A stretch of DNA of 64,000 nucleotides, taken from the NCBI GenBank assembly GCA_030248295.1, contig JASANH010000397.1, positions 19,994 through 83,993 on the forward strand, written 5' to 3'. Origin of the DNA: Mesodorylaimus sp. YZB2_4. Lineage: Eukaryota > Nematoda > Enoplea > Dorylaimida > Dorylaimidae. Position numbers and translations under genes: made by a program. Positions 1 to 11,447 of this stretch are shown here, piece after piece (the stretch's first letter is position 1; each line of letters opens with the position of its first letter). The notes beneath the pieces are model-generated. The model saw only the letters and a list, made by a program, of their open reading frames with translations. It did no database searches and was not told where the DNA came from.

Positions 1-15
1 CCATTTGAATTTTAG

Positions 16-2110
16 GAATTTAAATTTGCTGTCGTTTGGGGATGAGGCCGAAGAAGAGGAGGAAATAAGCAAGGTGGGTATGCTTTGATTCCCGTAAAGT
101 GCATTTTATGTGGGTGCGATTATGTCCAAAACGGCTAGGTGGAGTGCAAGAGATTAAAGTGTATCATGACCTGAAGGAAGACATCATCCTGCATTGACCC
201 ATGGGCGAAAAGGGCACTGGTGCGATGGAAGTGTATCAATCTGAAACATGTACCAGCCGCTTAAGCACGTGTGTGTTTTTGCTTTAGCAATTCAGCGTCA
301 AAGGAAAAAGTGCTCATGATGTTCTCAAGGACGAAAAGCTAAGCGCTGAACCAGCCGTGAGGAAAGAAGAAATGTACAAAGGGCAAGAGGTGAGCTGTTT
401 TTTTGAGCTGACGAGTCGGTCGGTCGTGAGTGTCGGTGACTAACGATAAATGCGATAGTTCTGGTTTTAGGATAACGATAAAAGTCAGGAAGATTTGGAC
501 GAAAAGGAGCGGGTGAAACGTCGTGTAGCGGAGAAACTAAAAAAATTCGCTAGTGCGTCTGGGCACAAAGGAAAAATGGAGGAACAGAAGAAACAAGAAG
601 ATGAGGAGGAGGACTTGGATAATTTGCTCTTCTCGGAGCAAAGAAAAGAAGAGAAAGCGAAAGTGTAAGTGGTCGAACTGTTGAATACATTGAGAACACT
701 CAAATAGTTGTGTCTACTTCCTACCTACGTACAGGGTAATCGAAATTTATGGTGAAGAAACAGTATGCACTTTGTAAGAGAGAGGACCTGAAAGACGAAG
801 CCTTGATATAGATTTGGATGTGAAAACAGCGCTTGCGTTTCATGTTTACTCTCCTGTCTGTACCGCACGTGATTGTTTTGAAGGGACGCTATGAAAAATG
901 AGTACAAGCAATTACAAAAGGAATTGGCGAAGATGTCGAAACGAGGGCAAAAGCAAGACGATGATGGACAGGGCGAAGAAGAGGCGGAAGAGGAAGAAGC
1001 GAAAAATGAGTTACTGGCAGCCATCAAGGCTGAGCGGCAGAAATATTCGAGTGGATTGAAGGGAGTTCCAGCTCGGAAGACTGGAGATAGGGAGAAGGAG
1101 GTGCGTTTAACTTTATTGATTAATCGTGATCAGCTATTTATAAAACACCGTCCTTCATGCTGGGTAGTCTGGGGTCTGATCGAATAAATAGTTAAATCCT
1201 GCACAGGTCAGATTGATTGTGATCGTGCCAGGAACAGGAATACTGTGGGAATCTTCTAAGGTTTCTGTTGGTCCAAACGTCTGATAACCTACACTAATCG
1301 ATTTTGTGTCGCACTGTGCTCTATGCCAATGAAATCCCTTTCAGACGTTGGCCTTGCTGGAGCGGTTCAAAACAAAAATGGAAAGCGCCAGGCAGCGGCA
1401 TCCATCGGGAGAAGGTCCAGCTGGTGGCAGCAAGTCGACCAATTATTTGGATGATGAAGAGGACCCGTTGCCGACTGATGACTGGTAAGGTCTGTGAATG
1501 GGGGAGCCAATTCCGAATGAGCCGATGGGATATACTGTACGTAGTCTAGTAGTGCAAGACTATTAGTCTGCGTTCAGTGGACAGGTTAGGATGTTTTACG
1601 ATAGCTACCTACCATGCTTGGATGAAGTCCCGACCCTGGTGGAGTAATTTGCACATTCTCTACCATTTGTAAGTTCAAATTTTTTACAAAGTTGCGTTAT
1701 TCTGTGTCCGATCGTCTGTCTGACGCTCGAGTTTCTTGCGAGGGGTAGGAGGTGAAGCAGGCTCAGGTCTCTTTTAGCTGACGAATTCAGGGTGGTTTCT
1801 TCTACACCCTCATGCCCAGACATGCTACACAGTGTTTTTCCGAAAGCCAAAAAAATATTTTTTAAATCGTTTCAGGCTCGCTCATAGATTTGTTGTTGAA
1901 GAGGAGGAAGAACTGCTGCCCGAAGCTAAAGATGCTAACGTGAAGACTGTAGATAGCTATGATATTCACGATCCTCGAAATCCAATGAACAAACGACGAC
2001 GAGAGAAAAATGGCAAGCTATCCAGGTCCAGCGATCAGGGATCTCGTGGAAGGAGGGATCGCGAGCGAGACGATGAAGGAGGCTCGAAACGGTCCCGACA
2101 TGATCGATGA
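16..2110 (+). CDS. CWC27: CWC27 spliceosome-associated cyclophilin, C-terminal part
   Basis: CWC27 is a cyclophilin-type protein of the activated spliceosome (Bact complex). Only the C-terminal tail is in the window; the peptidyl-prolyl isomerase domain lies upstream. Six exons join in phase: 16-73, 288-389, 471-664, 884-1100, 1345-1484 and 1876-2110, stop TGA at 2108. Landmarks shared with animal CWC27, in order: NLLSFGDEAEEEEE, KGKSAHDVLKDEKLSAEP, an acidic and lysine-rich stretch ending AEKLKKF, a coiled-coil-like region (KQLQKELAKMSK type), TLALLERFKTKM, then YDIHDPRNPMNKRRREK near the C terminus, followed by an Arg/Ser/Asp tail. The order and the DPRNPxNKRRRE signature are diagnostic. 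The tail extends about 25 residues beyond the signature. No operon partner is evident; the next gene starts 1.2 kb downstream on the same strand. Confidence 0.93.
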
Positions 2111-3299
2111 TTTTGTATCGTTGAAGGTTTCCTATTTTTCAGACCGGGGCTATTTTAGATGCGTGGATGAAAAATACCTTAAAAATGTAACGTTTCAAAT
2201 TTCCCGCGCTTTTTTTCACATAGCGTTATGCCAAATTCAAATCTGAACGCGGTTTCCCCGAAATGAAAGCACTTCAAATGAACATGACAGCGGGGGTTTT
2301 CTGGTCCTAGACCTCTTGCATGGAAAAAACATTGCAAAGTTCCGTAACAAATTTATTGCTGATTTTCAAGAAACAAGAGGAAGTTCAAACGCAAATGGCA
2401 AACATTTCTTTTGAACAAGATATTTGTCGAGCAAAGTGAGAAAATAAGCGCTGAATTGTGAGCAATGTTGATCGTTCCACCAGTTTCGGGGGAGAAAACA
2501 TAAAGTTGACCCAAACTTCTTTGACTTATAGGAACGTAAAATGGGCAAACATTTTGTTGATAATTTACTGACAGACAGAAATTGACAAGAATTTGATGGA
2601 TCCCAAGCATTTGTCTGTACCTGCTTCGTTTTGGTCGAGCAATGCGTCGAGACTGGTGCCTGATGGTGGAAACTGTTCGATTTGAGCAAGCAAGAAGAGA
2701 AATGACGAGTTTGCTACTTGTCAATTATGAACATAGCACATCTTGCAGTTGAAGGAAACGGGCGCTTGCGTAAGTTTAACCCTCAAGGCGGCTGCTGTCT
2801 AGAGGTTCGCTCTTCGCAAGGTCATTTGGCACAAAGCGATGCTTTTTTTCTTTGTGGTGCAAATCTGCGAAACTTTATGGTGTTTTAAAACCATAGACCG
2901 GAACTACATAGAAGACTAGTTCGTATTCGAGTGCATCGAGCAAATCCATCGATCAATCCTTTTAGTTCGACTTTTATTCATGACAGAATTTTTTGCCGAG
3001 GAAACCAACGAGTGTCAGAAACAAGAAAACTTCAAAGATTCAATGTTCTTCGGGGACCCACACGAAAGTGGCACGTTCGTTTTCTAATAAGACAATCAGC
3101 GAGACGTTTGCGTAAAAGCGTTAGAAAAAAGATAAAAGAAGACATTTTTGAACTTTTTTCTCGACGAAATTTGAGAAGCGAGTTACAGGAAAAACTTCAC
3201 GATTTGGGGATTATTTTTCTGGACTCAAGTTTTTGCTGTCGACTGATATTATTGTCGATCAATTTGAATAATATCGACTGGATTCGATCATCGATCGCA
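2111..3299. other. intergenic region CWC27 to MPPED gene
   Basis: No gene was recognised. It should hold the CWC27 3' UTR and the promoter and 5' UTR of the next gene. The frame of the first MPPED exon is open upstream of its ATG back to about 2931 but contains no earlier ATG, so that part is probably 5' UTR or intron. Confidence 0.5.
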
Positions 3300-6200
3300 A
3301 TGCTCAGTCCGCATCTGCTCAAGTCGACGGGCCTCTCTCGCAAGCCGACCTTAAGTCCAGAGCGAAAGAGTAAAAAAGAAGAGAGGTCCAAATTTCGACA
3401 AAATCGTAGCGGATCATTGATGGTGTACGTCGAAGGGGATGAATTTGATGGCGCTGTCAATTTGTTAGCTGCCCCCGGCAATGCCACGGCTCGGAAAGGG
3501 ATTTCTGTTGACGATGACCAAATTGAGATCAACCAACATTTCGTACCAGTTCCGCGTCAAAATCGAAGTCCGTCGCCCTACGCTTTCGCCAGTAGTCCAG
3601 GTCGAAATTCGATTGCTGTGGGATCGTTCAAAGAATTCGATGACTCCAAAGATGCGAAACTAACGAGAAGAAAAACATTGACTGCCACTTCGTTGATGAG
3701 GAAACTGAAAATACAAAAGAAGCCGAGCCCGCCGTCGGATAAGGATGCGTGTAAAGTTGAGGTAAGGCTGTTCGCGGATTTTGTCCTCGATTTTCTTAAT
3801 TCTAAAATGTACTCTTATGGTCACCAAAATTATGGCGTCTAGTGGCTTTGAGCTGTGATATGTGTACTGAATGGTAGGCATAGGCAGCACTGGAACACAG
3901 GACCCCTATCCACTATGGAACTCCAGGACGAAGGTAGATTCTCATTGCGTGACCATCGTTTCACGTTTGATACGCATCAAGTGCGGGAGAGGTTCAGATG
4001 CTTCAAGCGGAAACATCCAAATTTATGCAAACTTCCCGTTATTCGTAGTTTAGACGAAATATGTGTTTTACTGTACGTTTTATCGCTCCTCTGAATCTGC
4101 AGCAGAAGCTTGACTCAATGAGAACTATGTGCTGTACAGCAGCTTGTCGGCATATGGCAACAGTAGCTGGTGGGGCTGGGCAACAGTAGCTGGTAGCTGG
4201 AGCTGGTCGGTAACAAAAGATGGTGAGCCTTTGTCTACTGTTTTGCAAGGTAGGGACTCGTCATGGGCTCAATTCCCCATGCAACCCTCTGCCGGTGGGC
4301 TTTGGCGAGTCAGAGAGACTGATCGATACTGTCTCCCGGACGGGAGACTTCAACCGCTCGGGTTGATGTTTTAGCGGTAGGTACAGTATAGTCGTAAGAC
4401 TTGCCTACTACTGTAACCAGGCCTGGCAGGCGTAGGAGGGAGGCGGCCAACCGAAGTCGGCGGGACAAAAACTCCGACTGGAGCAGGATAGTCTTGCGAC
4501 TATACGTACGGCTGAAACATCAACCCGAGGGGTTGACGTTTCCCAGCCAGGGGAGAGTATCCCACTCGCCATGGCCTAGCAGGCGGGGGGGGTTACATTC
4601 CTCCCATCGACAGAAGAAGCGACGACCCCGTCGCTCTTCCCGGAAGGAAGACCTCCCCCTCCCAATAAGATAGAGGGCCGACCTCACACTGCCTCCGCAG
4701 TGCAGACGGTACTGGGACCAGCTGGCTAGGCTGGCCGTGCTAGTGTTGGTCTAAACGCCCTAGACCGTGACGAACATGGGCGCACCCAGTGGTTCGACGG
4801 GGACTTACACCACTCTGGATGGCCCCAAGGTCCGTGACGCCAATGTAACCAGGCCTGGCAGGCGTAGGAGGGAGGCGGCCAACCGAAGTCGGCGGGACAA
4901 AAACTCCGACTGGAGCAGGATAGTCTTGCGACTATACCTACGGCTAACACACCAACCCGAGGAGTTGACGTCTCCCAGCCAGGGGAGAGTATCGATTACT
5001 CTCTCCCACCCGCCATGGCCTACCAGGCGGGGGGTTACACTACAGCCAGAGCTCTTATCCCGTCGGCCACGTTCTCTCCTACGCCTGCCGTCAATGGTTG
5101 CACCAGTGATAGAGGTCGGTTTGCTAACCATAAACTCTTGCTGTACAGGGTGACTCAGCCGGTACCGTTCTGATCCCGTCGAGGTGCTCCAAATGGGAGA
5201 CGGAAGCCAAACTAGTGAACAGTCGTGGCTGTCGGACACCAACAGTGTTCAAAGCCCATCCTCCATCGTCCGAGGAAATCAGTGCCTGGTCCCGGATGCC
5301 CTCGCGTGGAGGTGCTCTAAGTGGAGGCGCACAGAGCGCGCTGCTGTGTGTGCTGCGCCTTGCTTAGAAGCTTGGACTGCTGGCTGGCTATACTGTAGGC
5401 AAAACGACATTGAGCCAAAAGAATCACTTACTGTATAAGTAAAAAAATCATTTTTTAAAACATCTCTGACTGTAGTTATTGGTTGACTTGTGTGTAATAC
5501 ATGAGCGCTTTTACAGATTTTGCAGTTTTAGTCGACGCAGCATGGTCATACCTAGCAGGGAAAAGAAGGCACTGCAGTATAGCTATGGCTTATTATCCGG
5601 CATGATTGCATTTATTTTATTTTTGGCGCAAACGCTTCGACATCGTTTTATTTTTAGTAGACTCTGAACCCTTATAGTACCTGAAAATGCATTCTGCAGT
5701 GATTTTTGTAATGCAGTGACTGTAGGTAGGAAATATGCAGGTTGAGGGATAGATCCTTGACAATATTGCAGCAGGGCATTCATCCGTGCCTACAGTGCTG
5801 CAGCATGTGATACATGCGGAAGTTCTGCTGCGCCAATTTTTCTCTTAGTCATACTTTACTGTGCGCGCTTTGCATGGAAGCTGGCCTTGCTGCGCACTTA
5901 TCATATTACTGTTGATGTCTTGGGAATAACCTACTGTAATTGTGACTGAGTATCTCTTGCTAGTGGTGTACATAAATAGTCCCTGTTTAGGGAGAATAAG
6001 TATAACAATATTTTTAAAAATTTGTGTTCTAGGCAAGAATTTTCTCGGCCTACCTGCTAAATCCGCTTTGCCTATAGCTTCCCTCTGTGACTCTACACAA
6101 GAGCATCTTTGACTAGACATCCTCCTCGAAAATGGGTGAGCGTTTGAACCTTGCCAGTGTTCTACAGCCTACAATAGACCGTCTCCTCGTAGCTTTCGTC

Positions 6201-9200
6201 TCTCCATGAGAGCAGCTAGAAGGTAGCGGGTGAGGCTGGCGTTCAAGGTCAGCAAAGATTCATGCTTTTGAAACCGTCCTAAGCCGTAAGGTTGAATTCA
6301 CCCTGGAGAACCAAACCGGTGCACCCGTGGCTAGTGGGTCAATGTGAGGTTTTTGGCCACAAATTTTTAAACGCGAATTGTCTGTTGCTTGCCCATGTGA
6401 TATGGCTTAGATGCCTTCTGTGTACTGTAACCAACCTTATCCAAGCAGACCAGAGAGCTTAATCTTCTTGACTTTGGCATTGGTTGCGACATTTTAAGCT
6501 ATTTCAGTCCTTTGAATGAAGTCAAAAGGCCCTGATTTGATTTGTAGATCCGTTTTTAAATTTTAGGCGTGCCTTTCACTCTTCTATTCACACAGGATAA
6601 AGTACTTTGAGATAATTTATGCGCCCATCAGGACTCTAGTTCAATGGCACAGTTTTAGCGTTTTCGCACCTCATTCTTTCTAAAAGCCCTCAAAGTATCT
6701 ATTTTTCTCATTCGAGTGCACATTTTCCTGGCACAGGCAATTCCGTTCTAACCGGGGTTCAATCGGTGATGGGCTGGTGTGAAATTTTTTTCATCCATTC
6801 TTCACTGGATTCTTCCAGGTGAAAAATGATAATTTTTGGCCGATACTTACAAACGCCAATCGTGCTGGGTGTGATGGATGAGTGAAAAGATAAGAAAGGT
6901 TATGTACGATGGGCACATAGGTAACAACTGTCGCTTGCTTGGCCCTGATCAAAGACCTTGATTAATCGTCGTCTGATTTATCGCAACCGCGTCAGGTCTG
7001 TTTTTCAAAGCCCGTGCATCTGCGTGAGTGGATTCTCTGACGCGATAGTTGGTGGAAAACGACGTCTTCAGCAGCTTTCTAAGATTAGTGCCTGCAGGGT
7101 AGATAAGGGCATTTGCAGATTTTATGGGTTCGTGGTTGACAAAAAATACCCTAAAAACAGATTGGCCAAGAATGTTTATGACTAACGCAGGCCTGAAAGG
7201 TCAGCACTGCAATCCTGCTACCCACATTCTGTATGTAATAATATCCAAGGACCAAGTTTTAGACGCGAAGGTGGCTCTACAGCAGATGCATTATGTAGAG
7301 ATTGCATAGACGTCAGACAGTGGTAAAATATGGTTTCAGTCCGAGTAGACAGTCCATATCTGATGTTATTGTAGAGAAGTATATGTAGTGTAGGCGTGAT
7401 CTTAGGCGTTTTACACTACCCGTAGCTGGCAGGTCAAGGTTCAGACGTATGACTAAACATTAGGTGGCAAGAAGAGCTGAAGGCGGGAGTGTGTTTCGCT
7501 GCTTGCGAATCGCGCCACTGGTCATCTGGATAGCGGACGCAATGAATAGCTGATGAGCTTTTTAGAATGGAGCACTGCATCTGACCAAAGTTCACTCCTG
7601 CCTGCGCTTTAGGTCCATCACTACAGCAATGATCCGACAATTGCTTGGGAAATGCTAAAAGTGAAGCAACCAGTCAAAGCAGTGAAACCGATGGCCTTAG
7701 ATACGCCGATAAAAGACGAGTGCGTACGTTTTGTGTGTCTGGCTGACACACACGCTGCTGTGTTGGACAACGTTTTTATACCCGATGGTGATGTGCTGCT
7801 GGTGGCTGGCAATTTCACACACAGCGGTCATCCGTCAGAAGTGAAGGCTTTTAACCAATTTCTTGGTAATGCCCTCTTTTAACTATTCACCCGTGTCTGC
7901 CGATGCAGTGCCGACATGTGATTTTAAAAATAAAACCAATTCTTTATGTAAGACAAGAAAAATATTGCTAATTTGTGATATTTAGGGACTCTACCGCACA
8001 AGTTCAAGGTCGTCGTGGCTGGAAATCATGAACTAACATTCGACAGCACTTGGCAACCAACCACTTCCGTGTGTAAGTTAGGGCATTCATTGTCAAATAA
8101 GATAACTCGGGGCCTTCAGAAAAAGGGATCTTTTCAGTTGGGGGTTTGGAAAAGTTATTTAAAGGACCGATTGGTGATCGCGCATCGTTTATTCGTGGCG
8201 TGCTGCAAACTGCATTGACCCAAGAAAATGTCAGTGATGCTCGAGAACTACTCACAAATTGCATTTATTTGGAAGATGAATGCATAAGTATTCATGGGAT
8301 AAAAATTTATGGATCACCATGGTAAGCAGCTGATGTTTGATCTCTTCGCTTGTAAAGAATTGTGCTGCTGAGACCTTACATTTGAGCAGGTAACAAAAGC
8401 TACAAGGTACAGGTCATAAGTAAAAGTGAGGAAAGGTACAGAAAAAGGTAGAAAAGTGATGAAAAGCATTAAGTTTGATGGAGTAAATAAAAAAGCCGTC
8501 CTCAGCTGAATCTTCATGCCTGATTTCTAAATTGAACGACTGCCTTGAAACGGTCCAGTTGCAACTTTTCAGGATACCCCTGTATGACAATCTCGCTTTC
8601 AACCTCCCTCGTGGACAAAAACTGTTGGACAAATGGAACCTCATTCCAGCCGGCGTAGACGTCCTGGTGACACATACACCTCCACTTGGTAAGTTTCTGG
8701 TGTCTAATTGCAACTGTTATTATAGGGCTCTTGGTTGGTTGTTGTTCATGTACTTGCTTAGCGTAATAACGCAAAAAGCAGGGGCAGTCAGCGGAAAAAA
8801 TACAGTGAATCCTTGCTGTTTCCCTTGTGATTTCAAAGTGGGTTTGAGTGAGGATTTCTGGTGCGCATTCTGTCGCCACACCATCTGTTCATGAGAAGCT
8901 TTTGAGAAATAAGTTATAAACGGGTGCATGTTTCAGCGAGTTTAGTGTACCAGTTATGCAACGCTGCTCTTATACAAATCTTAGGATACGGTGATCTTCG
9001 CCATGATGGCCATCGATCTGGTTGCGTCGAATTACTGAATTCTATCAGGCGTCGCATTCATCCAAAATACCACGTTTATGGACATATTCATGAAAGTTAT
9101 GGTTGTGCGACAGATGGATACACGAAATTTATCAATTGCTGCATCACGGACGATTCGAAGCGCGCAGCTAATCCGCCAGTCATTTTTGATATCTCTTTGC

Positions 9201-9223
9201 CGCATGGGCAAGTCAAAGATTGA
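3300..9223 (+). CDS. MPPED-type metallophosphoesterase with long N-terminal extension
   Basis: Calcineurin-like phosphoesterase of the MPPED1/2 family (metal-dependent phosphodiesterase fold). Exons: 3300-3761, 7613-7865, 7986-8072, 8138-8321, 8573-8688, 8985-9223; all phases agree and give 446 residues, against about 290-330 for vertebrate MPPED proteins. The core is unmistakable: VRFVCLADTH, LPHKFKVVVAGNHELTFD, LLTNCIYLED, FNLPRGQKLLDKWNLIP, THTPPLG, GHIHESYG, DGYTKFINCC, NPPVIFD. Exon 1 supplies about 154 residues rich in Ser, Arg and Lys that are foreign to the family. Its join to exon 2 is inferred because both ends are phase 0 and the junction reads CKVEVHHYSNDPTIAW, like KVTITVDEYSSNPTQAF of MPPED2. 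Oddity: metal motif II reads AGNFT where the family has GDFT. The start at 3300 is the first ATG in an otherwise open frame. Core certain; N-terminal exon about 0.65. Confidence 0.88.
4290..5060. repeat. cluster of family-B repeats (three copies) in MPPED intron 1
   Basis: Three copies of a GC-rich element of about 150-190 bp. One lies in plus orientation at about 4290-4408. Two lie in minus orientation at 4413-4595 and 4845-5040 and are nearly identical over their first 150 bp. The shared core includes a CTCGGGTTGATGTTT-type segment and GCCTGGCAGGCGTAGGAGG. The first and second copies form an inverted pair. Further copies sit at about 44425-44630 (DEG/ENaC intron 1) and 59250-59420 (guanylate cyclase intron 8). 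A CCATGGCGAGTGGG/GGGAGA-type head and the copy dispersion suggest a SINE-like element, but I see no clear tRNA B box. Confidence 0.75.
5095..5440 (+). repeat. family-C SINE copy in MPPED intron 1
   Basis: Shares ordered blocks with 14196-14520: GAGGTCGGTTTGC...AACTATAAAC near the 5' end, a GAGGTGCTCC block, a GCTGCTGTGT block, then GACTGCTGGC(T/C)GGCTA...GGCAAAACG at the 3' end. A minus-strand fragment is at 9585-9740. The better preserved copy has a tRNA-like B box, so this is called SINE-like. Confidence 0.7.
5441..7612 (+). other. remainder of MPPED intron 1
   Basis: Nothing coding was recognised. The sequence is AT-rich with short degenerate stretches that look like old repeats (for example around 6290-6370, which has a short GTGGCTAGTGGG resembling a tRNA A box) but no complete element. 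Confidence 0.4.
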
Positions 9224-9584
9224 ATTTTAAAATGCACTAAACATGTATAGCGTAACCTCGCTTGAATGTTTCTTACGTATACTTAGAAGTGTGCGTGAAA
9301 TTTACGAATTACATGTGTAATCTTGGGTAAAGGTGTTTGTTGTCTGCTCTTAAAAACAGGAAACAGAAAACATGCAACTTGACATTTTTGCACCATAAAC
9401 AGGACTAAGGATCAATTGTCTTTCTACGGTATTTGTTTCAACGTATGTAAAGAACTGAGAACCAGTGACAATTATGTAAGACCCTAGTGTAGTATGTAGG
9501 TGCAAACACCGCGTGGGGCCCCTGCGGGCTAGATTTTTTTGTTTTAAATTTTTGTGGGTTGGGCCCCCGTGCCGCCCCAGCTCC

Positions 9585-9740
9585 CCCACGGGGCTTCGAA
9601 CCCGTTTTGCCTATAGCCGGCCAGCAGTCATACTATGATAAGTGGGGCTGTGAGGTGACCACTTTTCAAGGCGGCTTCTCTCTGTGTGTCTCCACTAGCA
9701 GCACCTCCACACGAGGGCATGGTGGCGCTCCAGATGCTCT
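9585..9740 (-). repeat. family-C SINE fragment
   Basis: The reverse complement carries the GACTGCTGGCCGGCTATAGGCAAAACGG block and the GCCCTC...GTGGAGGTGCT block found in the plus-strand copies at 5095-5440 and 14196-14520. The element is truncated. Confidence 0.65.
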
Positions 9741-10077
9741 GGAATGTGTTTGGCCTGTATAGAAGGTAGGATATATGATGTGGTCGCCTTGACTGGCCGC
9801 CATCAGTTGACTTCGCTGGCCGCTCGATACATTCCTCCGCTGCAACCCGTCAGGTTGATGTCTCAGGCTCCTCTGACCAGGTGGCCTGCCTAAAGGATTT
9901 TGAGACCATCGGCCCCCGCGATGAATGGCTATTCCGCTTATTAGACTAGTCTAGAAAGCTGAATAGATTATCGTTTACTCACGATTAGACCACCGCACAC
10001 GAGTAGGCATTGCAGAAGACCAAGACTGACGATGAGCAGGATACCAGCTGCAAGCTGCTGTAGTTCCTCGAAATTCT

Positions 10078-10545
10078 CCCCGGGGGAGAAATTTTTCCAA
10101 ATGGGTCCCAGACGGGGGAGAATAACCAGAGGGGGAGGATTTCCAGAGGGGGGAGAATAAAACTCAAACATTTTGCAGATGTTAGAAAGAAACTATTCTT
10201 CACATAGATATCAGTTATAGACCGATGGACAGTCTGAAGCTTATGAACAAGTACTGCTAACTTTGTTTTATTTAATACTTCTCTTCCCATCGGACGGTCG
10301 GCTACTCATAGCCGAATTCAATCAATATGCACGATATTTTCGTCTTCAACCTCGTCTCCATCATCTGACTCTTCAAGGAAAACATTTTCTATCACGCTGA
10401 CACTCATATCCTTCACATTTCCCTCACCTGATGATTTTGTGCGGTAATTTAAATTCGTGTCCGGGGGAGGATTTCCAGAGGGGGGACAATAAAGTTCAAT
10501 CGGGGTCTAGACGGGGAAGAATAACCAGAGGGGGATGATTTCGAG
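10078..10545. repeat. duplicated G-rich segment
   Basis: A block of about 85 bp at 10078-10162 recurs at 10462-10545, sharing GGGGGAGGATTTCCAGAGGG, AATAACCAGAGGGGGA and AGACGGGG(G/A)AGAATAA. The blocks are partly permuted between copies. No ORF or TIR was recognised. Open frames here on the minus strand are Pro-rich artefacts of the G runs. Confidence 0.6.
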
Positions 10546-11447
10546 GAGATAAGATAAAGATAAAGATGCAACATTGACACCCTCAGCATGACCTGATTCC
10601 ATGATGTTAGAAAGGAGTAAGAGAGTAAGGACAATACACTTATAGTCACACCGCATAATGTCACAGTCAGGTTATTAGCACAGGTTTTCAAAGTCCCAAT
10701 TTTTCCCCCCTATACTTTGTGTGCATTTTGAGTTCGCCTATTGTCACGTTGAATTTGGCTTAGTCCGCTTATTGTCACATAAATTTCTTGGCCAAGAAAT
10801 TTAAGTATGAGAAAAGAGTCACATTTCCACTCTTGTCAGTCTGAAACCAATGCAAAATCGTCAAAAACTAGGATTTCTCTCAAGAAAACGGTTGCATGAA
10901 GGCGCATGCACCATGATTCGAAATGGCGTTTAGATGCATAAAAGTAAAGTTTTGGCCATTTAGAGTGTATTTCGGTTTTAGTCACAGTCCGGATATTGTC
11001 ACATTTTCTTCCCGTCCTGAGCTGGTGATACTAAGCGGACTGGACTGTAGTTATGCTCACAGTCTAATCAACATAGCATACTAATTAGATATTAACCATA
11101 CTGTACATACATCCCCATTATATTGACGCCTTGTCCAATCCTCGTCCAAAAACAGGCTAGGATCGCGAAAACAATTTTGGTGTGTTTTCATGAACTTATT
11201 GCTGAATATTTCATTACTTTTTCAAACCCACTCACTTGGCAGCAAGCTCTTGCTGCTGGTTCCAAGCAACCGATATTCGCTCGTGCCTAGAAAAGCTACA
11301 TAATTCAAAATATCCGTGCGCCGATCGATATTACTATATAAAGGTGCACAAAGATAATAATTTAAAATGCACAGAGATCAACGATGCGTAGAACATGCGC
11401 AAGAGACTAAGATTTCCATCAAAGTCAGCATCCACAGTATGCTTTAT
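10546..11447. other. intergenic region, probable decayed repeat
   Basis: No gene recognised. The short phrase ATTGTCAC recurs several times between 10740 and 11010, which suggests an old mobile element, but I could not identify it. Confidence 0.35.

Noticed and set aside
725-1027. Minus-strand open frame opposite CWC27
   Set aside because: Serine/phenylalanine-rich antisense of an acidic, lysine-rich coding exon; the plus-strand CWC27 reading is clear.
4401-5242. Arg-rich open frames on both strands in MPPED intron 1
   Set aside because: They are translations of the GC-rich family-B repeats; the same peptide recurs in both copies and no gene context exists.
9968-10691. Minus-strand Pro-rich frames
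   Set aside because: Produced by duplicated G-rich DNA; no splice sites, start context or family similarity.
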